This document shows positions 21,572 through 33,325 of a stretch of 41,883 nt of DNA, piece by piece. Origin of the DNA: Priapulus caudatus (Eukaryota > Priapulida > Priapulimorpha > Priapulimorphida > Priapulidae); assembly GCF_000485595.1 (NCBI RefSeq), contig NW_014577353.1, forward strand, positions 143,675 to 185,557, in the 5' to 3' direction. Position 1 is the first letter of the stretch. Each line of letters begins with the position of its first letter. The translations under genes were made by a program, and so were the position numbers. The notes below the pieces were generated by a model. That model had not been told where the DNA came from. It did no database searches and saw only the letters and a program-made list of their open reading frames with translations.

Positions 21572-21843
21572 CCGGGTTTCTTCTGAGGGAAAATTAGACA
21601 AAGGAGGTAATGGCCAGTTTGGGAAAAAACGTGCATGATGGATTCAAAGGCGTGCCATAGGCACGCATGCGGAGGCTGCAGGCGGACACGGGGTGAGAGA
21701 GGGTTTTAAGAAAAATTTAATGTGCGCGCGAGAATTTTAAAAATTTGAATGTTTTAGACTGCATTTGAGGCACCCTGAAATTGGCGATGTTAAATTTGAC
21801 AACGGCAGTGCCCCACTGTGCCTCTTATGTATAAGAAATCCTG
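21572..21843. mobile_element. Repeat family C, copy 2
   Basis: Same left end, interior and right end as 15755-15970 with few differences, plus extra internal sequence including the small palindrome GCGTGCCATAGGCACGC. Flanking TATATAGT and TATATAAT could be an imperfect 8-bp TSD, but the TA-rich site makes this weak. Confidence 0.65.
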
Positions 21844-21943
21844 TATATAATGTGCGAACATGCGATTATGCGATTATGTGCTATAATCCTGTATAGTGTG
21901 TGTGTGTGTATAAATATATCTTATCAGATATATCACTTTGCAG

Positions 21944-22257
21944 GTTGGCCAAAGTTCCACTTTCAGGTGTGGCACCAGGACACGTTTGGACGCAACGAGC
22001 TGTATGGCTACGGCTTTTGCCACGTGCCGACGTCGCCGGGCATCCACGAGCTCGAGTGCGCCACCTGGCGACCGGTTGGTAGCCTACGCGAGCAGATATC
22101 GCAGTACTTTCTCGGCGGCGGTCTGCAGCTGCGCAATCCTGACCTCGTCTATAGCGGCGTCGACCGCTACAAGCTGCACACGCAGGCAATGGGCAAGGTG
22201 CAGCTCCACCTAGGGCTGGTCTTTAGAAACTTTGACAAGTACGGAATGGAGTGCTGA
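21944..22257 (+). CDS. B9D2: B9D2, coding exon 3 (residues 72-175, stop)
   Basis: Acceptor CACTTTGCAG at 21943; the 314-nt coding part ends with TGA at 22255-22257. It encodes [59 protein letters not shown] and so on to [17 protein letters not shown], matching the human C-terminus RNFDRYGVEC. The assembled protein is 175 residues, the same as human B9D2, so the gene is complete and intact. Codon use is strongly GC-ending and CpG-rich here, unlike exons 1 and 2. Confidence 0.97.
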
Positions 22258-22755
22258 TATACGCGATGAGATTCGCCTACGCTTGGTGCTGATTTCCGTG
22301 CGCTGCAACCCTGGCGCGTCACCATCTGCCATGCTATCAGACAGTTCCATGAGTTTCCGAAATATTGTTGCAAGTGGAAGGGTTGCGTGTACGTGGTGAT
22401 GCCGCCACCTACATATTTATTAGGTTGTGGACACAGTAATTACTACGGCTATTTGACTGAATTTTCCACGTGGTCATATGCTGAGAAATCTTCTTTCCAA
22501 GGTGTCTATAGTGATATTGTAAATTCCGTCCTTGAGGTTTACTGTTGTTTAATAATTTATCTTTGCGGTATTTGTCATCTTCTACGTCCAAGAATGCACA
22601 CTATAAATTCCTTTATACATCGTGCAATCTCAATTTAGTGTGGCATGCTTTGACAGCAGAAGTTTATACGAAAAATCTTTATAGTTTTATTATTCTTAAT
22701 AAACACTCGTCCATTTTTATGTAAACATAAATGCATTCTAAGGTAATTTAATAAA
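22258..22755 (+). terminator. B9D2 3' UTR with two candidate poly(A) signals
   Basis: AATAAA occurs at 22698-22703 and 22750-22755, 441 and 493 bp after the stop codon, in AT-rich sequence. Either could direct 3' end formation. Open frames in this stretch have no recognised similarity. Confidence 0.5.
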
Positions 22756-25700
22756 ACGTTGCACAGCACAAGTGTAGCCCAACTATACAAGTCACATTCT
22801 AGTTTGTGAGATATATGATATTCTTATCAAGTAAGTGAGACAACATTTACGAGTAAGACATTTACAGCAAGGCACTACACTACCATAAGTGGACTCAGGC
22901 ATATTCATCGTGTATTTTCACATTAGTGGGATAGAAAGTCCTGGAGTAAATCAAAATTTAGCATAAAATTCAGCATCTGTTGAGTACTGAGTGTACATAT
23001 ACTTTCTAGATATTTATTATTTGCTTCCAATGCCTGGTCAAAACTACTGTTCAGCAAGAATGATTAGAGCAGTAACTGTGCATCGAGTTACGCACAGAAA
23101 CACTTGATTAATTCTGATTATCAGAGACCGACTCAAATAATAAAAGCATGAACCACAGGCGCGTGACCTAGTCTCATAAGAATACTAACACGTTTATAGT
23201 GACTGGCCCCTATGTAATGCAAACTATGTTAGATAGGGCCCTGTCATGATGGATCGTGCGTTAGTATTCCTATCGATGGATTCGTTTGGAGGATTGCTGT
23301 GCATGAAACTGGTGTTGCTGAGGTGGAATATTATTTACGGCACATGCAGAGACGCCATCTGATGGCATGCTCGTGTACTAGCTACGTATCGCGTTATGGC
23401 GTGAAAGCAATGTATAACTGACGCCTAGTCGTTTTGAACCCAAAGCGTCGCCTGAGAGGTGTTGATCCTGCCCGCTAAGCGCGCCAGATATTATAGCAAG
23501 TTTTTGGTCTTGCCTAATGCCAGCACTAATGTCCACCGATGATTACAACCGTTTGCATAGGATCATAAAGTTCGGTACTCATCTGCTGCTTTTCCAGGAT
23601 TTTGTGATAGCAACTTTGTCACGGTGGAATATAGAGCTGCTAGAATGAGTTAATATTATTAATGTATATATACCGGTATAACCAAACGCAATAACGGGGC
23701 CAATTATTGCTAGCCATGCAGGATTTATAATTTGACAACTGAAGAAGTTCAAAATCTCGCATGTCGTTGTAGTTTTACTAATCGTAATTGTGTGTTACCT
23801 ACAGCAATGTTGTCCTAGTATTCGGTTTACAGGCTGGTCTGTTCTCGGAGCACATCTACGAAATATTCCTACACGACCACGTTTCTGTTATTATGTGACA
23901 GTACTTGTTTTTGTTTTTTTAAGCTGCACTAATGGATATTATTTTTCGCAGTTTAGTTGTCTAGAAGGTGGGTGCTGTTGCTCTGTGAACCAAGAGCACC
24001 ATCTGTACACTGAAAGCCACAGTATCCCATAGCAATCGGTAATGATCCGAACACAATTTGCTTAGAAGCGAACAGCCATGAAAACTTTGGTGTCTGGACT
24101 ACTAAGTGCACAATCGATTAAAAATAAACCATGGTCACTAGGACGTTTAAGGTATAAATAGCATTTATTGAAGGACAGAGATTAAATAGTGGCATACATC
24201 GTGAAATATCACTGAAAATAAATAGCATTAAATATGTTCATAAAGGATTTTCCATATATACGTAATACACAATAAATACTACACGATCGCTATCCCGTCA
24301 CGTTGTTGACAGTTACGTGCATTTGACAGGATGTTTTTTTCATAAACCAGATTTTGCAGCATGATTATAACAGAATCACCAACTTGTGTGGCTCAAACTA
24401 ATGCAATAATGCTACCAACCATTAGAAGTGACTAACTGACCGACTACCTGGCTCAATGAAATGCTTACTGTCTCGATGTTAAACATGACTGACAGCTAAA
24501 CCTGTGCGTAATCGCATCAAATACACGGAGACGTACACGTATGATTACAAACTATTGAAAATTGTAATACAAATGAAATCTATACCCTGTAAATGTATGG
24601 GTTATGCCCCCCTAATAATAGGAGTATTAGCTACGCAACTTTTTCACGTTTAATAGCGTTACAAGAGCAATTTAGTACACGTGTAGTAATTGTGTATGTG
24701 GTATAACACTGTGCGTATATACTATGCACCGGTGACAACGCGTCGCCCGTGCAGGTAAACATAAACCAGTAACACTACGTACAGGAGAGTCGTGTACAGC
24801 AAAGTTATTGCTTGGTGCAAATAAAAATGTTCCCTCAACTATTCGAAACACATCCGCCGCAGTGGTAAACGCACAGCATAAATGAATCGTTCTGCCCGAC
24901 CGTTGGATCTCTAATACTGCGCTTGTTTATATATATCGCTTCTTTGGTCCCCGGTTATGGTCATATTCAGACGACATTCCCACGAACTCTTGTCGTTTCA
25001 ATAAAAGACAGAGCTATAGTGAGTGGCTGGCTGTCCCTCCCACGCACCCACCCACCGGGGGGAGTGTTTGCAATCCCTCTGTCCACAGACCTGGATTAAG
25101 AACCTCGTCGTGACCGGTCATCAATGACTAGAGGAACTATAGTAGGTCTAAATAGTGCAAAACACAACTTCGATACCGTGACATATAAGCCGATTGTTTT
25201 TTAATGAACACAGTATATAAGGTTCAGCCGTGTATCGAGGGCATGAATAGCAAAATTGCTACACATGAGTCATCATCTAGCTCTGTGCCACACCTACACA
25301 TGGTCCTTCATTAAAAATAGTAGATATACAAGATAATAAAAAAATAGCCATATATAGTCGAATATTTTAAAGACAACAAACAGCAATGCTCACGACGACA
25401 AAAATCAAAACGTTAAATGTTGCTGAGGTTGTCAACATTTGCGAATAGACTACTGATACGTGTTTCTTTACAATTGTCTCTCACTGCTGACAGTTCCTTT
25501 GTTTAGGTACGCGAAAGCATTATTTCCCATCAGTACCACGATCTGCATCATTTTCTCACTCCCCTGCAGGCTTGTGAAGACTTGCCATCATCACTCACAT
25601 ATCATAGACGCCGTAGGAAAGGCTCGTGATATACAGAGAAAGGCAACTACTATCAATTACTAGTAATCGCATGAAGGGAAGATGAGGAACGATATGTTGC

Positions 25701-25830
25701 CCTTTAAACGAAAAATCCTAATATAGAACACTTGCAAGGATACTACCGCCACACGCGCGTTAATGTCTAATAGAACTAGTTTTGTTCTCAACACAGTAAG
25801 CTGTCCCCCACAGAGACCGTCCTCAAGACA
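22756..25830. other. Intergenic region, no recognised feature
   Basis: About 3 kb of moderately AT-rich unique-looking sequence between the convergent B9D2 and Prospero genes. I see no convincing exon, RNA gene or transposon terminus. A small open frame at 23790-24032 (plus) encodes an 80-residue Cys-rich peptide I do not recognise; nothing supports it as a gene. Confidence 0.6.
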
Positions 25831-26357
25831 ATGTGCGTGAAGCTATTTCCTATTTCCTAGTTCCTTATTTTCAAAAATAAGTAAGTGGACTCTTACATTG
25901 CATTCAAACTCTCCACAAGCTAGAGTATAGCATGTGCACCATCCACAACCTGCTCTACATCTGTTTCTATATAGTGAAATAAAAGTGAACTACTCGCCTA
26001 ATGGCGCTGCTCTCAAATAAGGAAATGGGTCTAAAAAATAAGTAGGTGGACTCTTACATCACATTTAAACTCTCCACAAGCTAGGGAACAGCATGTGCAT
26101 CATCCACAACCTGAGCTACATCTGTTTCTATGGTGAAATGGAAGTATTATAGACCCCTTATTTTTAGACCCATTTCCTTATTTTAGAGCAGCGCCATTAG
26201 GCTAGTATAGTTCATTTTTATTTCACCATAGAAACAGATGTAGCTCAGGTTGTGGATGGTGCACATATGCTATTCTCTAGCTTGTGGAGAGTTTGAATGT
26301 AATGTAAGAGTAATAAGGAACTAGAAACTAGGAACTAGGAAATAACTTCACTCACAT
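25831..26357. mobile_element. Foldback element with internal direct duplication (about 9-bp TSD)
   Basis: Ends ATGTGCGTGAAGCTATTTCC and the complement of GGAAATAACTTCACTCACAT. Inner arms CTCCACAAGCTAG...CATCCACAACCTG...CTACATCTGTTTCTAT occur twice in direct orientation (about 25895-25985 and 26045-26135) and once inverted (about 26215-26310). Flanks are CTCAAGACA (25822-25830) and CTCAAAGACA (26358-26367), a 9-bp TSD with a one-base indel. Confidence 0.75.
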
Positions 26358-27781
26358 CTCAAAGACACTACATTTAGTTGTATTTCAGGGTGATGTTTTC
26401 TTGTAGATATGAAACCTGAGGCGGATCACCATCAGATTATTTATAAATGATAATTGAGAAATAACGTCAAGATATGAAACGTCGTCATCGCAGCATGAAT
26501 AGCAATGCTACCTAATTACAAACAACAGTGTCTGTACCTAAAAATAGTAGGAAAACAACACCTGTCAGAAATACTAAGCAACATGCAAGGTGTACACACT
26601 CACAGCAGTAAGTCACCCGCACTGAGGCATTATGCATGTGTTGCATATGCATAGGCACTGATGCATATAGATCGCAGACGTTTAACGTTGAATTATCTGA
26701 AGGGGGACAGTAGACTCGATAACATTTGTATTATCCTTTAGTATGCTGTATGCACTTTTGCGCGTGCTAAAGTGTAAAACATCGTTTTTTCGCTATGATG
26801 ACTTTAATATACGAAGGGCCAGACTATCTCGTCTTTTGATACGCGATAAAATAAGTATACACGTCTCCGTCACGGCGAGTGTGTACATAAAGATCCACCA
26901 CGTGATATAGGGCATGCCTGCCCCACTTACCCAACCATCTTGAGGAATCCTGCTCAGCAGAAGAGACAATAGATATTTTTAACAATCTTGCAGATTTTGT
27001 TCTAACAAAATCTCAACCTTAACCTGTTTCATAACAATTAAAACAAAACATGGTTCTTAAACAGATTTCAAACCCCTACAGCACGTGATACCCCGTCGAA
27101 GGAACTTAGGAGTAAAACGTACTTCGCAGATAACTATGTTTCATAGATATGCAGATACTGCAACATAATAAAGAAATATAACTTTGTGGGATTTTTGGTA
27201 TGTGTTGATAATTTCCACGTCATGCCGAATAATAGATGGAAGATATAAATATAGTAAGCTATTTTAAACATCTTTGGTACAGAAGGCACACGCGCTCACA
27301 CATACGTGCGCACGCACACACGCTGAAACACACGCGCACACGCATGCACACATAACATACTCGTATTTTCTGCACAAATCAAGTAACGGAAATCCACTGC
27401 ACAACACCACTACCGCTCAAATGTCATGCGCAAATAATGATAGTCCACAATACCTAATATAAGAGCTACCAGTGTACATTATGAATGTAAATGAAATGAG
27501 GCTCACATAAAATATTCTCCCAAATATATACATATGTCTTCTGCAAATAACAGCCTCATCCTGCGTTACAGCAGAAGCTGTAGTAACTCATCAGCTATAA
27601 TCAGCATGCCACCAACCTTACTAGTGCTTCATGAAGCTACTAAGAACTGCTCAGTAACTCCAGGCTTCTATAGTTTAAATTCACATCGTGCAAGATGATG
27701 CACAAGATAAATGCACACTGAGATCACAAAATCTAAAAACGCCCTTGGTGATATTTGCGTACAGACACGCGCGCGCACGCA

Positions 27782-27878
<97 letters not shown>

Positions 27879-29247
27879 GCACGCACACACGCACACACAC
27901 GCACGCACGCACACACACGCACACACACACACACACACTCACTCACGCACGCACGCACACGCATACAAATATATATATATTATATATTTGCGTAATACTA
28001 ACTATACATTACACAGAGCAAGACAATATTACTTGTATATGGCCAGCCCTTATCAAACCTATGTGCGACGCTGTCACGCAATGAACCACGCGTAGCTATA
28101 ACAGTCGGCCCTCTGGCCATTAATAAAGGCCTGAACTGATCTGGGGAAAAATACTAGCATCATTGCCTTGATATGCGAGAATGGAACCGTCTCATGACAG
28201 CAACACACACACGTTTGCGGCCAGCAAACGCACACACATTAAACAAGTCAAGTCGTAACATCAGAAAAAATAGTTAAGAATACTTAACAAACACGTGTAC
28301 AATTAGTGAATGCTTATTTCCTTTTTACACAAATAATGTTTTCACTTAAGACTTTCTGAAGATTTCAGTCACAAAATATAAACGGCTACATAGGTTACAA
28401 TAATGAACGTGTAAATAAGACACATCTTGTGTCGCTGCTTCTGGAATCGTATATGCCCCTAAATTCCCATCATTTCATTCCAGCAGAATGACCATAAGTG
28501 TGATGAATTCGATCAACCAGTTATCAGTGGTTGTCTAAAGCACTCAGGCCATCAGATATACTTTGGTATTACGCATATTTACGGCTACATATAACAGTAC
28601 GATCGTGTGTGGAAACATTGTTACGCCGACCAGCAAAGACAATCGATCTGTATACACACATATTTCAACGAAAGCACTGACGTTGCAATTTACATTCGGC
28701 GGCCATTTTTTTCCAGTTGTTTGTGGGGCGAGACGTACCACCGTCACGTTGAGAACAAAAGGCGGGGGCACGCCAACGATGAACGCGCTAAGCACCTTCA
28801 GCAGCGTTCTGCACCTGCCGTGCGGGGAAGATGCACGCTGGTCGTTATAGCAGCCAACACCTGCACCGGTGAGAGGAGAGCGAGGCCTCGGCGACACCGC
28901 TGCAGGGCACATCCCTGTAGTCACGCACCGGACCGACTCAGCCATGCAAGCAGAGTGGGGCAAGCCGCATCTAAACATCACCATCTGTTGTACGCGGGCA
29001 TTGTCGGCACGCCGATTTTTAGCCGTCATCTCCAGCTAGCTTTTCTACGGTAGGAACTCACGTGTATCCACCCCCACCCCCCACCCTTCCACACACACGC
29101 GCACACGCGCGCACGTACGCACACCGTCACAAACTCCGCCCAAAGTCGGGAATTTCCTGGAACAGGTGTTGACTTGCAGCCGGGAAATGAGAACTTGATA
29201 TGGCTTCATTAACCAAATTGCAGAGAACAACCGAGAAATTTCCATCA
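26358..29247. other. Intergenic / Prospero 3' flanking region
   Basis: Mostly AT-rich single-copy sequence. It includes dinucleotide tracts at 27284-27350 and 27764-27964 and a CpG-richer block at about 28540-29050 directly downstream of the Prospero stop. Part of it should be the Prospero 3' UTR, but I cannot place a poly(A) signal with confidence. No other gene is seen. Confidence 0.55.
27764..27964. repeat. (CA)n/(CG)n alternating purine-pyrimidine microsatellite
   Basis: About 200 bp of almost unbroken alternating purine-pyrimidine sequence (ACACAC, GCGCGC and ACGC blocks). Six open frames of His/Thr/Arg or Cys/Val content cross it and are artefacts of the repeat. Confidence 0.95.
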
Positions 29248-29427
29248 TTACTCCAGCTGTTCGAGAAAGTTCGGGGACATAAAGTACTCCGGAATGTTGT
29301 CGTCCATGCGAGCGATAACCTTATAGATCTGCTTCTTCCACGATTGCTCCGTATCCTTGCCTGAGATTACCGACCTGAAGAATTCCCGCATCGTTAGCTC
29401 GGTGGCCTTTCTGAAGCTATCAGGCAC
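29248..29427 (-). CDS. pros: Prospero/PROX homeobox protein, terminal coding exon
   Basis: Last coding exon of a Prospero-family transcription factor, a nuclear regulator of cell fate in neural and other lineages. It begins after acceptor TACTCTGCAG (29428) with GTG CCT GAT and ends at TAA (29248-29250): 59 codons reading [59 protein letters not shown]. This is the C-terminal half of the Prospero domain, which packs on the divergent homeodomain to form one DNA-binding unit. GKD..QSWKK-IYKVI and the SPNFLEQLE end are family signatures; the latter and EQSWKK look like the fly protein rather than vertebrate PROX1. Confidence 0.96.
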   Translation of the reverse strand: MPDSFRKATELTMREFFRSVISGKDTEQSWKKQIYKVIARMDDNIPEYFMSPNFLEQLE

Positions 29428-30344
29428 CTGCAGAGTAGAGGAAGCAGTGGTTATAATATAAACAGTAGCCACACATGCATAACGACAGCCATCTTTAATT
29501 TCTCGCCAGATAACACCTTCTTCAACAGTAATATAAGGGCAACTTGTAAACAATATACAAGTCGCAATGCAATATTACCCATCTAGTACATGAAATAGAC
29601 GCACGCATTTCGCGGTGCTAACCAATCGTTCGTGATAAGAAAGGATAGACATAAATTGTCTATTATTTAGTCGGTGATGACTTTTAACTCAGGCAACCAA
29701 CGCTACAAGTCTCATCTCTAATTAACCGCCATTCAGCAAGATGGCTTTCTCTCAAGGAGATTTAATGCTGCCTCTAGTGATTAGATATGTGCCCTTAATT
29801 ATCAAACGTCGGCAAACAACACCTGCTAACATGACAGAAAGATGTAACAAGCCCTTGGCAATTTCTGTACAGTGAAGGATGGATTCTTATTTCAAATAAT
29901 GCCAACCATACGGAAGGCATTTCAGAGCAGATTGTATGCGTAATTGCATTTATATGTCATCCCTGAAGTATCAAAGCTGAAGAAACATGTCTGCAATGAT
30001 TAGCAACGAAAATTAATGCCTGTTGCGATTTAGAGAAGCGATTATTCATGTGAATTCTCCAGGAAATTCAATTTATATTCCGAGAAAAATATAATAGGCA
30101 CGCCAGCCTTCTGGATCCGCTGTGCTGACACCGCATAAAACAAACAAGAGAAATCTTATGCGTGGATCAGGGTTTGCTGTCGGTATTAACATGTTTACTA
30201 ATCGCTATTAAAGGTTCACGAGATACCAGAGAAGCACGATGGCCATCCGTGTGACATTCTCCTACGGACCTTTCAGATGTGACAAGACCAGGAGTGTATA
30301 ATATAGACCGATACAATAACATTCCATTCCATGTACACGCGCGC

Positions 30345-30475
30345 GCGCATACAGATAGACACACAAGTAGCCACACCCGCACGCACACCTACTGAATAAA
30401 GTCAGTCTATCTAAGTGTGTATGCGTGCGTGCGTATAAGGTCTCTCTCTCTCTCTCTCTCTCCCTCGCTCTCTGT
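30345..30475. repeat. CA/CG tract and (TC)n microsatellite
   Basis: ACACGCGCGCGCATAC and neighbouring CACACC blocks, followed by (TC)n at about 30441-30475. Confidence 0.85.
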
Positions 30476-31824
30476 CTTCTCTCTTTCCCCTTCATATATA
30501 TATAACTATATATATATAAAGATGAAATCACATCCTATAGCGAGTATTGACCTTTCAAAGTCGCACAGAAGGAACTGAGTATAGCGCGAGCTGAATATTG
30601 GCAGACTACGCGGGTCGAGCAGCAGCGGGGGGCGGATGAAGTAAGCGTTCGGCGCGCACACTGACAATTAGATGCGGAGATCAGCGGGTAATTAGGCGGT
30701 GAATCTGCCCGGCCGATTGGTCGCGCCACGCAGACATTTAACCTGTTGACAGGAAATCGCCAGGTTCCTGGGTGCGGAGGTTATAACATGTGACAGGCGC
30801 ATGCCGAGACAACTTCGGCCAGCAGTAGAAATCCATTTAGGATGACAACAGCGCCGAGCGTGGCTAAGTGCGTGGGATAATTCCCTAATACGGCTTGGCT
30901 GATACTTGTCACTCATCGTTTCTCTCCTGGAGGTCTTCCCGGAGAGATCGATAGACGGGGCACGGCAGCACGGGCAAATCCCGCGTCGAGCAAACCCGAT
31001 TGCGCTCTAGCATAGAGCACCGCCGATAAATATCATCGTACAACTTAAGTGTCGGGTAATTTTTCTTAATGTGTTAAATTGATAGAATGTAATAGGCTTA
31101 GCCGGAGCGAGCCATTTATCATCTGTCAGTGCCGACCCTGCTGAGAAGTTTTATTGTATCACACGCGCAGATAATTGCTGCAGGCCACCACTACTTACGA
31201 ACGCCCGTGCGCGCGGGTGCGCCATAAAATGTTCGCATTTCGCAGAAATATCAACAGTCTTCGCCGGCCGTGGCTAAACACCGGTGGGCAAACATCATCG
31301 CTGGCACGAAAAAACGATTTCTCGCCGAACGACAAAGAAGGTCGCGCTGAATCCGCGCGAACGCTGAACAAACAGCGAAAACAATCAGTGAGCCGTGGCT
31401 ATAAAACGATCTCATATTAATAGCACCTTTCCCTATTCGCCAGCCATCTCATCAGGCGCCGCGATCACATACCAGTCTCTCAAGGACACTAAGTAAATCA
31501 GCGGCAATTAGGCTTTATTGGCGATATAATGCGCCAAATGTTATTAGTCCGATTCCATTAGGATCTCGAGCAAGTCCACATATAAAACTTTTAAGAGTTG
31601 CCATAACGAATCAATTAAGCAAATGCATATTAAATTTAGGTATTAAAGTTAATTGGAGCAAATGCCTTGAGACGAGAATAACCAGCGCGGTTAAGTCAAG
31701 CGTCATTGCCAACTCATGCAACGGCAGTCTCTCGGGCGCGCATCTATCGTGCAGAACCGCCATTACCGATCTGATATTAAATTCTCGCTAGCACGCGTCG
31801 CAGTTACGAACGCGGACGCCGCCT

Positions 31825-31945
31825 CGCACACACGCATTCATGCACGCACACATCTCACGCAGTCATCTACACTCACGCATGCGCATGCACGCAAGCAGAC
31901 GCACGCACGCACGCACGCACGCGCATGCACGCACGCACCGCAGCA
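31825..31945. repeat. (CGCA)n-rich tract
   Basis: Irregular CACACGCA / GCACGCACGCACGC array in the Prospero intron; produces Cys/Val and His/Thr open frames that are not genes. Confidence 0.85.
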
Positions 31946-32885
31946 TCTCATCCCCCTCACTGTCCGCATTGCCGCCGCCGGCACAAAAACTTTTATGCTA
32001 ATCTCAGCGGAATAGCTTAAAACTTTATGCAACATTAATTTCGTGTTACGGGTTAAATATGCTTTATTCGCCGTCTCCACACTTATCAATCATACGCAAT
32101 AAGGCATCTAGGTAATTTCATATTTTCCTACATAAACCATCCCAGGAGGACCACGCCTTTAGCAAGCAGTGCGCCGAGCGCAAAAAAATCATCCTCAACA
32201 AAGTCAAAAGCTAAGTGATTTCTGAAGGCAACTAGGGAATATAGGCACCGACATGCTAAGCATAGATAAATTACTCCACACAAAGGCACAGGCAATTACA
32301 GTTATTAAACTTGAGAGACAAAAATAATAGCTGCCACAATAAAATAACACTGAAATTAATAACATCTCAAAACAAGCAATAAAGGAAATGAGGTTTATTC
32401 AAAATAGTGTTTGTTCTTGTCTGTTACGCGGTCAGACTGGCCATGTGTGGTGACAGATATCATAAAACCGCCAACTTTAATGGCCACTTCAGATGAAAAA
32501 GAAAAACGCTGATCGTGATCCCTATAATGCAGTTTACATGTCACAAGCGAAACAAATTTATGAGACAGTCACATAAATTCCACGCGTTTAAATTATTAGA
32601 AGATTCGTTCTTTTTTTCCCGTCTAAAAAGCGGTACAAAATAGAACAAATGCTCGCGAACCGCTTTGTAAGCACGCGCCTGCTTTTATGTCTGACCGCAA
32701 CTAATATCATGATCATATACGTAATAACTAAAGAGTAAAAAACTAGTTTGATATTTTAGCATAAAAGTTCATGCGCACATCAAACCAGCATGTTAGCTTA
32801 GCGATGATGAATAAACTGCGGCGACTGGACGCAAACGTTGTAAAGTTTCTTCAATTTAGTGTAACGCGAGCGTGACTGCGGCGAT

Positions 32886-33175
32886 GTGCGCTATCCATCC
32901 GCCAGTCCGTCAGTTCATCCGTCTATCCGTCAGTCCGTCCGCCAGTCCGTGCATCCGTCAGTCCATCTCTCTATCCGTCAGTCCATCCGTCCGTCAGTTC
33001 GTACATCCGTCAGTCCATCCGTCCGTCAGTCCGTGCATCCGTCAGTCCATCCGTCCGTCAGTCCGTGCATCCGATAGTCCATCCATTCGTCTTTTCCTAC
33101 GTCTATTAATCAGGTTGTCTGCCTATCTTTAGGTCTGCCTGTCAGTCTGTCCGTCTGTCAAACAGTCAGTCTATC
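32886..33175. repeat. CATCCGTCCGTCAGTC minisatellite
   Basis: Tandem CCATCCGTC / CGTCAGTC / CGTGCATC blocks with a higher-order repeat (GTCCATCCGTCCGTCAGT) at about 32985-33075, decaying into TCTGTCTGTC at the right. The Ser/Pro/Arg-rich open frame here is repeat-derived. Confidence 0.9.
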
Positions 33176-33213
33176 TGTCTATTTGCCCTTACCATCGCAT
33201 AACCACACGCCGA

Positions 33214-33325
33214 CAGACGCGCACGCGCGTGTGTGCGCCCGCGCTCATGCACACACATGAACTGACGACCGCACTAATTCACACACGCACACATGCGTGT
33301 ACGCACGTACACAGACAACCACGCG
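33214..33325. repeat. CA/CG alternating tract
   Basis: Interrupted ACGCGCACGCGCGTGTGTGC and CACACACGCACACATGCGTG blocks. Confidence 0.8.

Larger units (their letters stand above)
21229..21943 (+). other. B9D2 intron 2
   Basis: GT-AG intron of 715 bases (including Ns) holding an unsequenced gap, a long TA microsatellite and repeat family C copy 2. No exon is seen within it; exon 2 joins exon 3 in frame without it. Confidence 0.9.

Noticed and set aside
23459-23473. GTTGATCCTGCC, identical to part of the conserved 5' start of 18S rRNA.
   Set aside because: Only about 12-13 bases match and the flanking sequence is unrelated to 18S rRNA; chance match.
27688-28095. Open frames of up to 135 codons across the CA/CG repeat (His/Thr/Arg-rich or Cys/Val-rich).
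   Set aside because: Frames remain open in several registers and on both strands because the dinucleotide repeat has no stop codons; no homology or start context supports a gene.
32872-33132. Ser/Pro/Arg-rich open frame resembling an RS-domain peptide.
   Set aside because: Entirely encoded by the CATCCGTCAGTC minisatellite.
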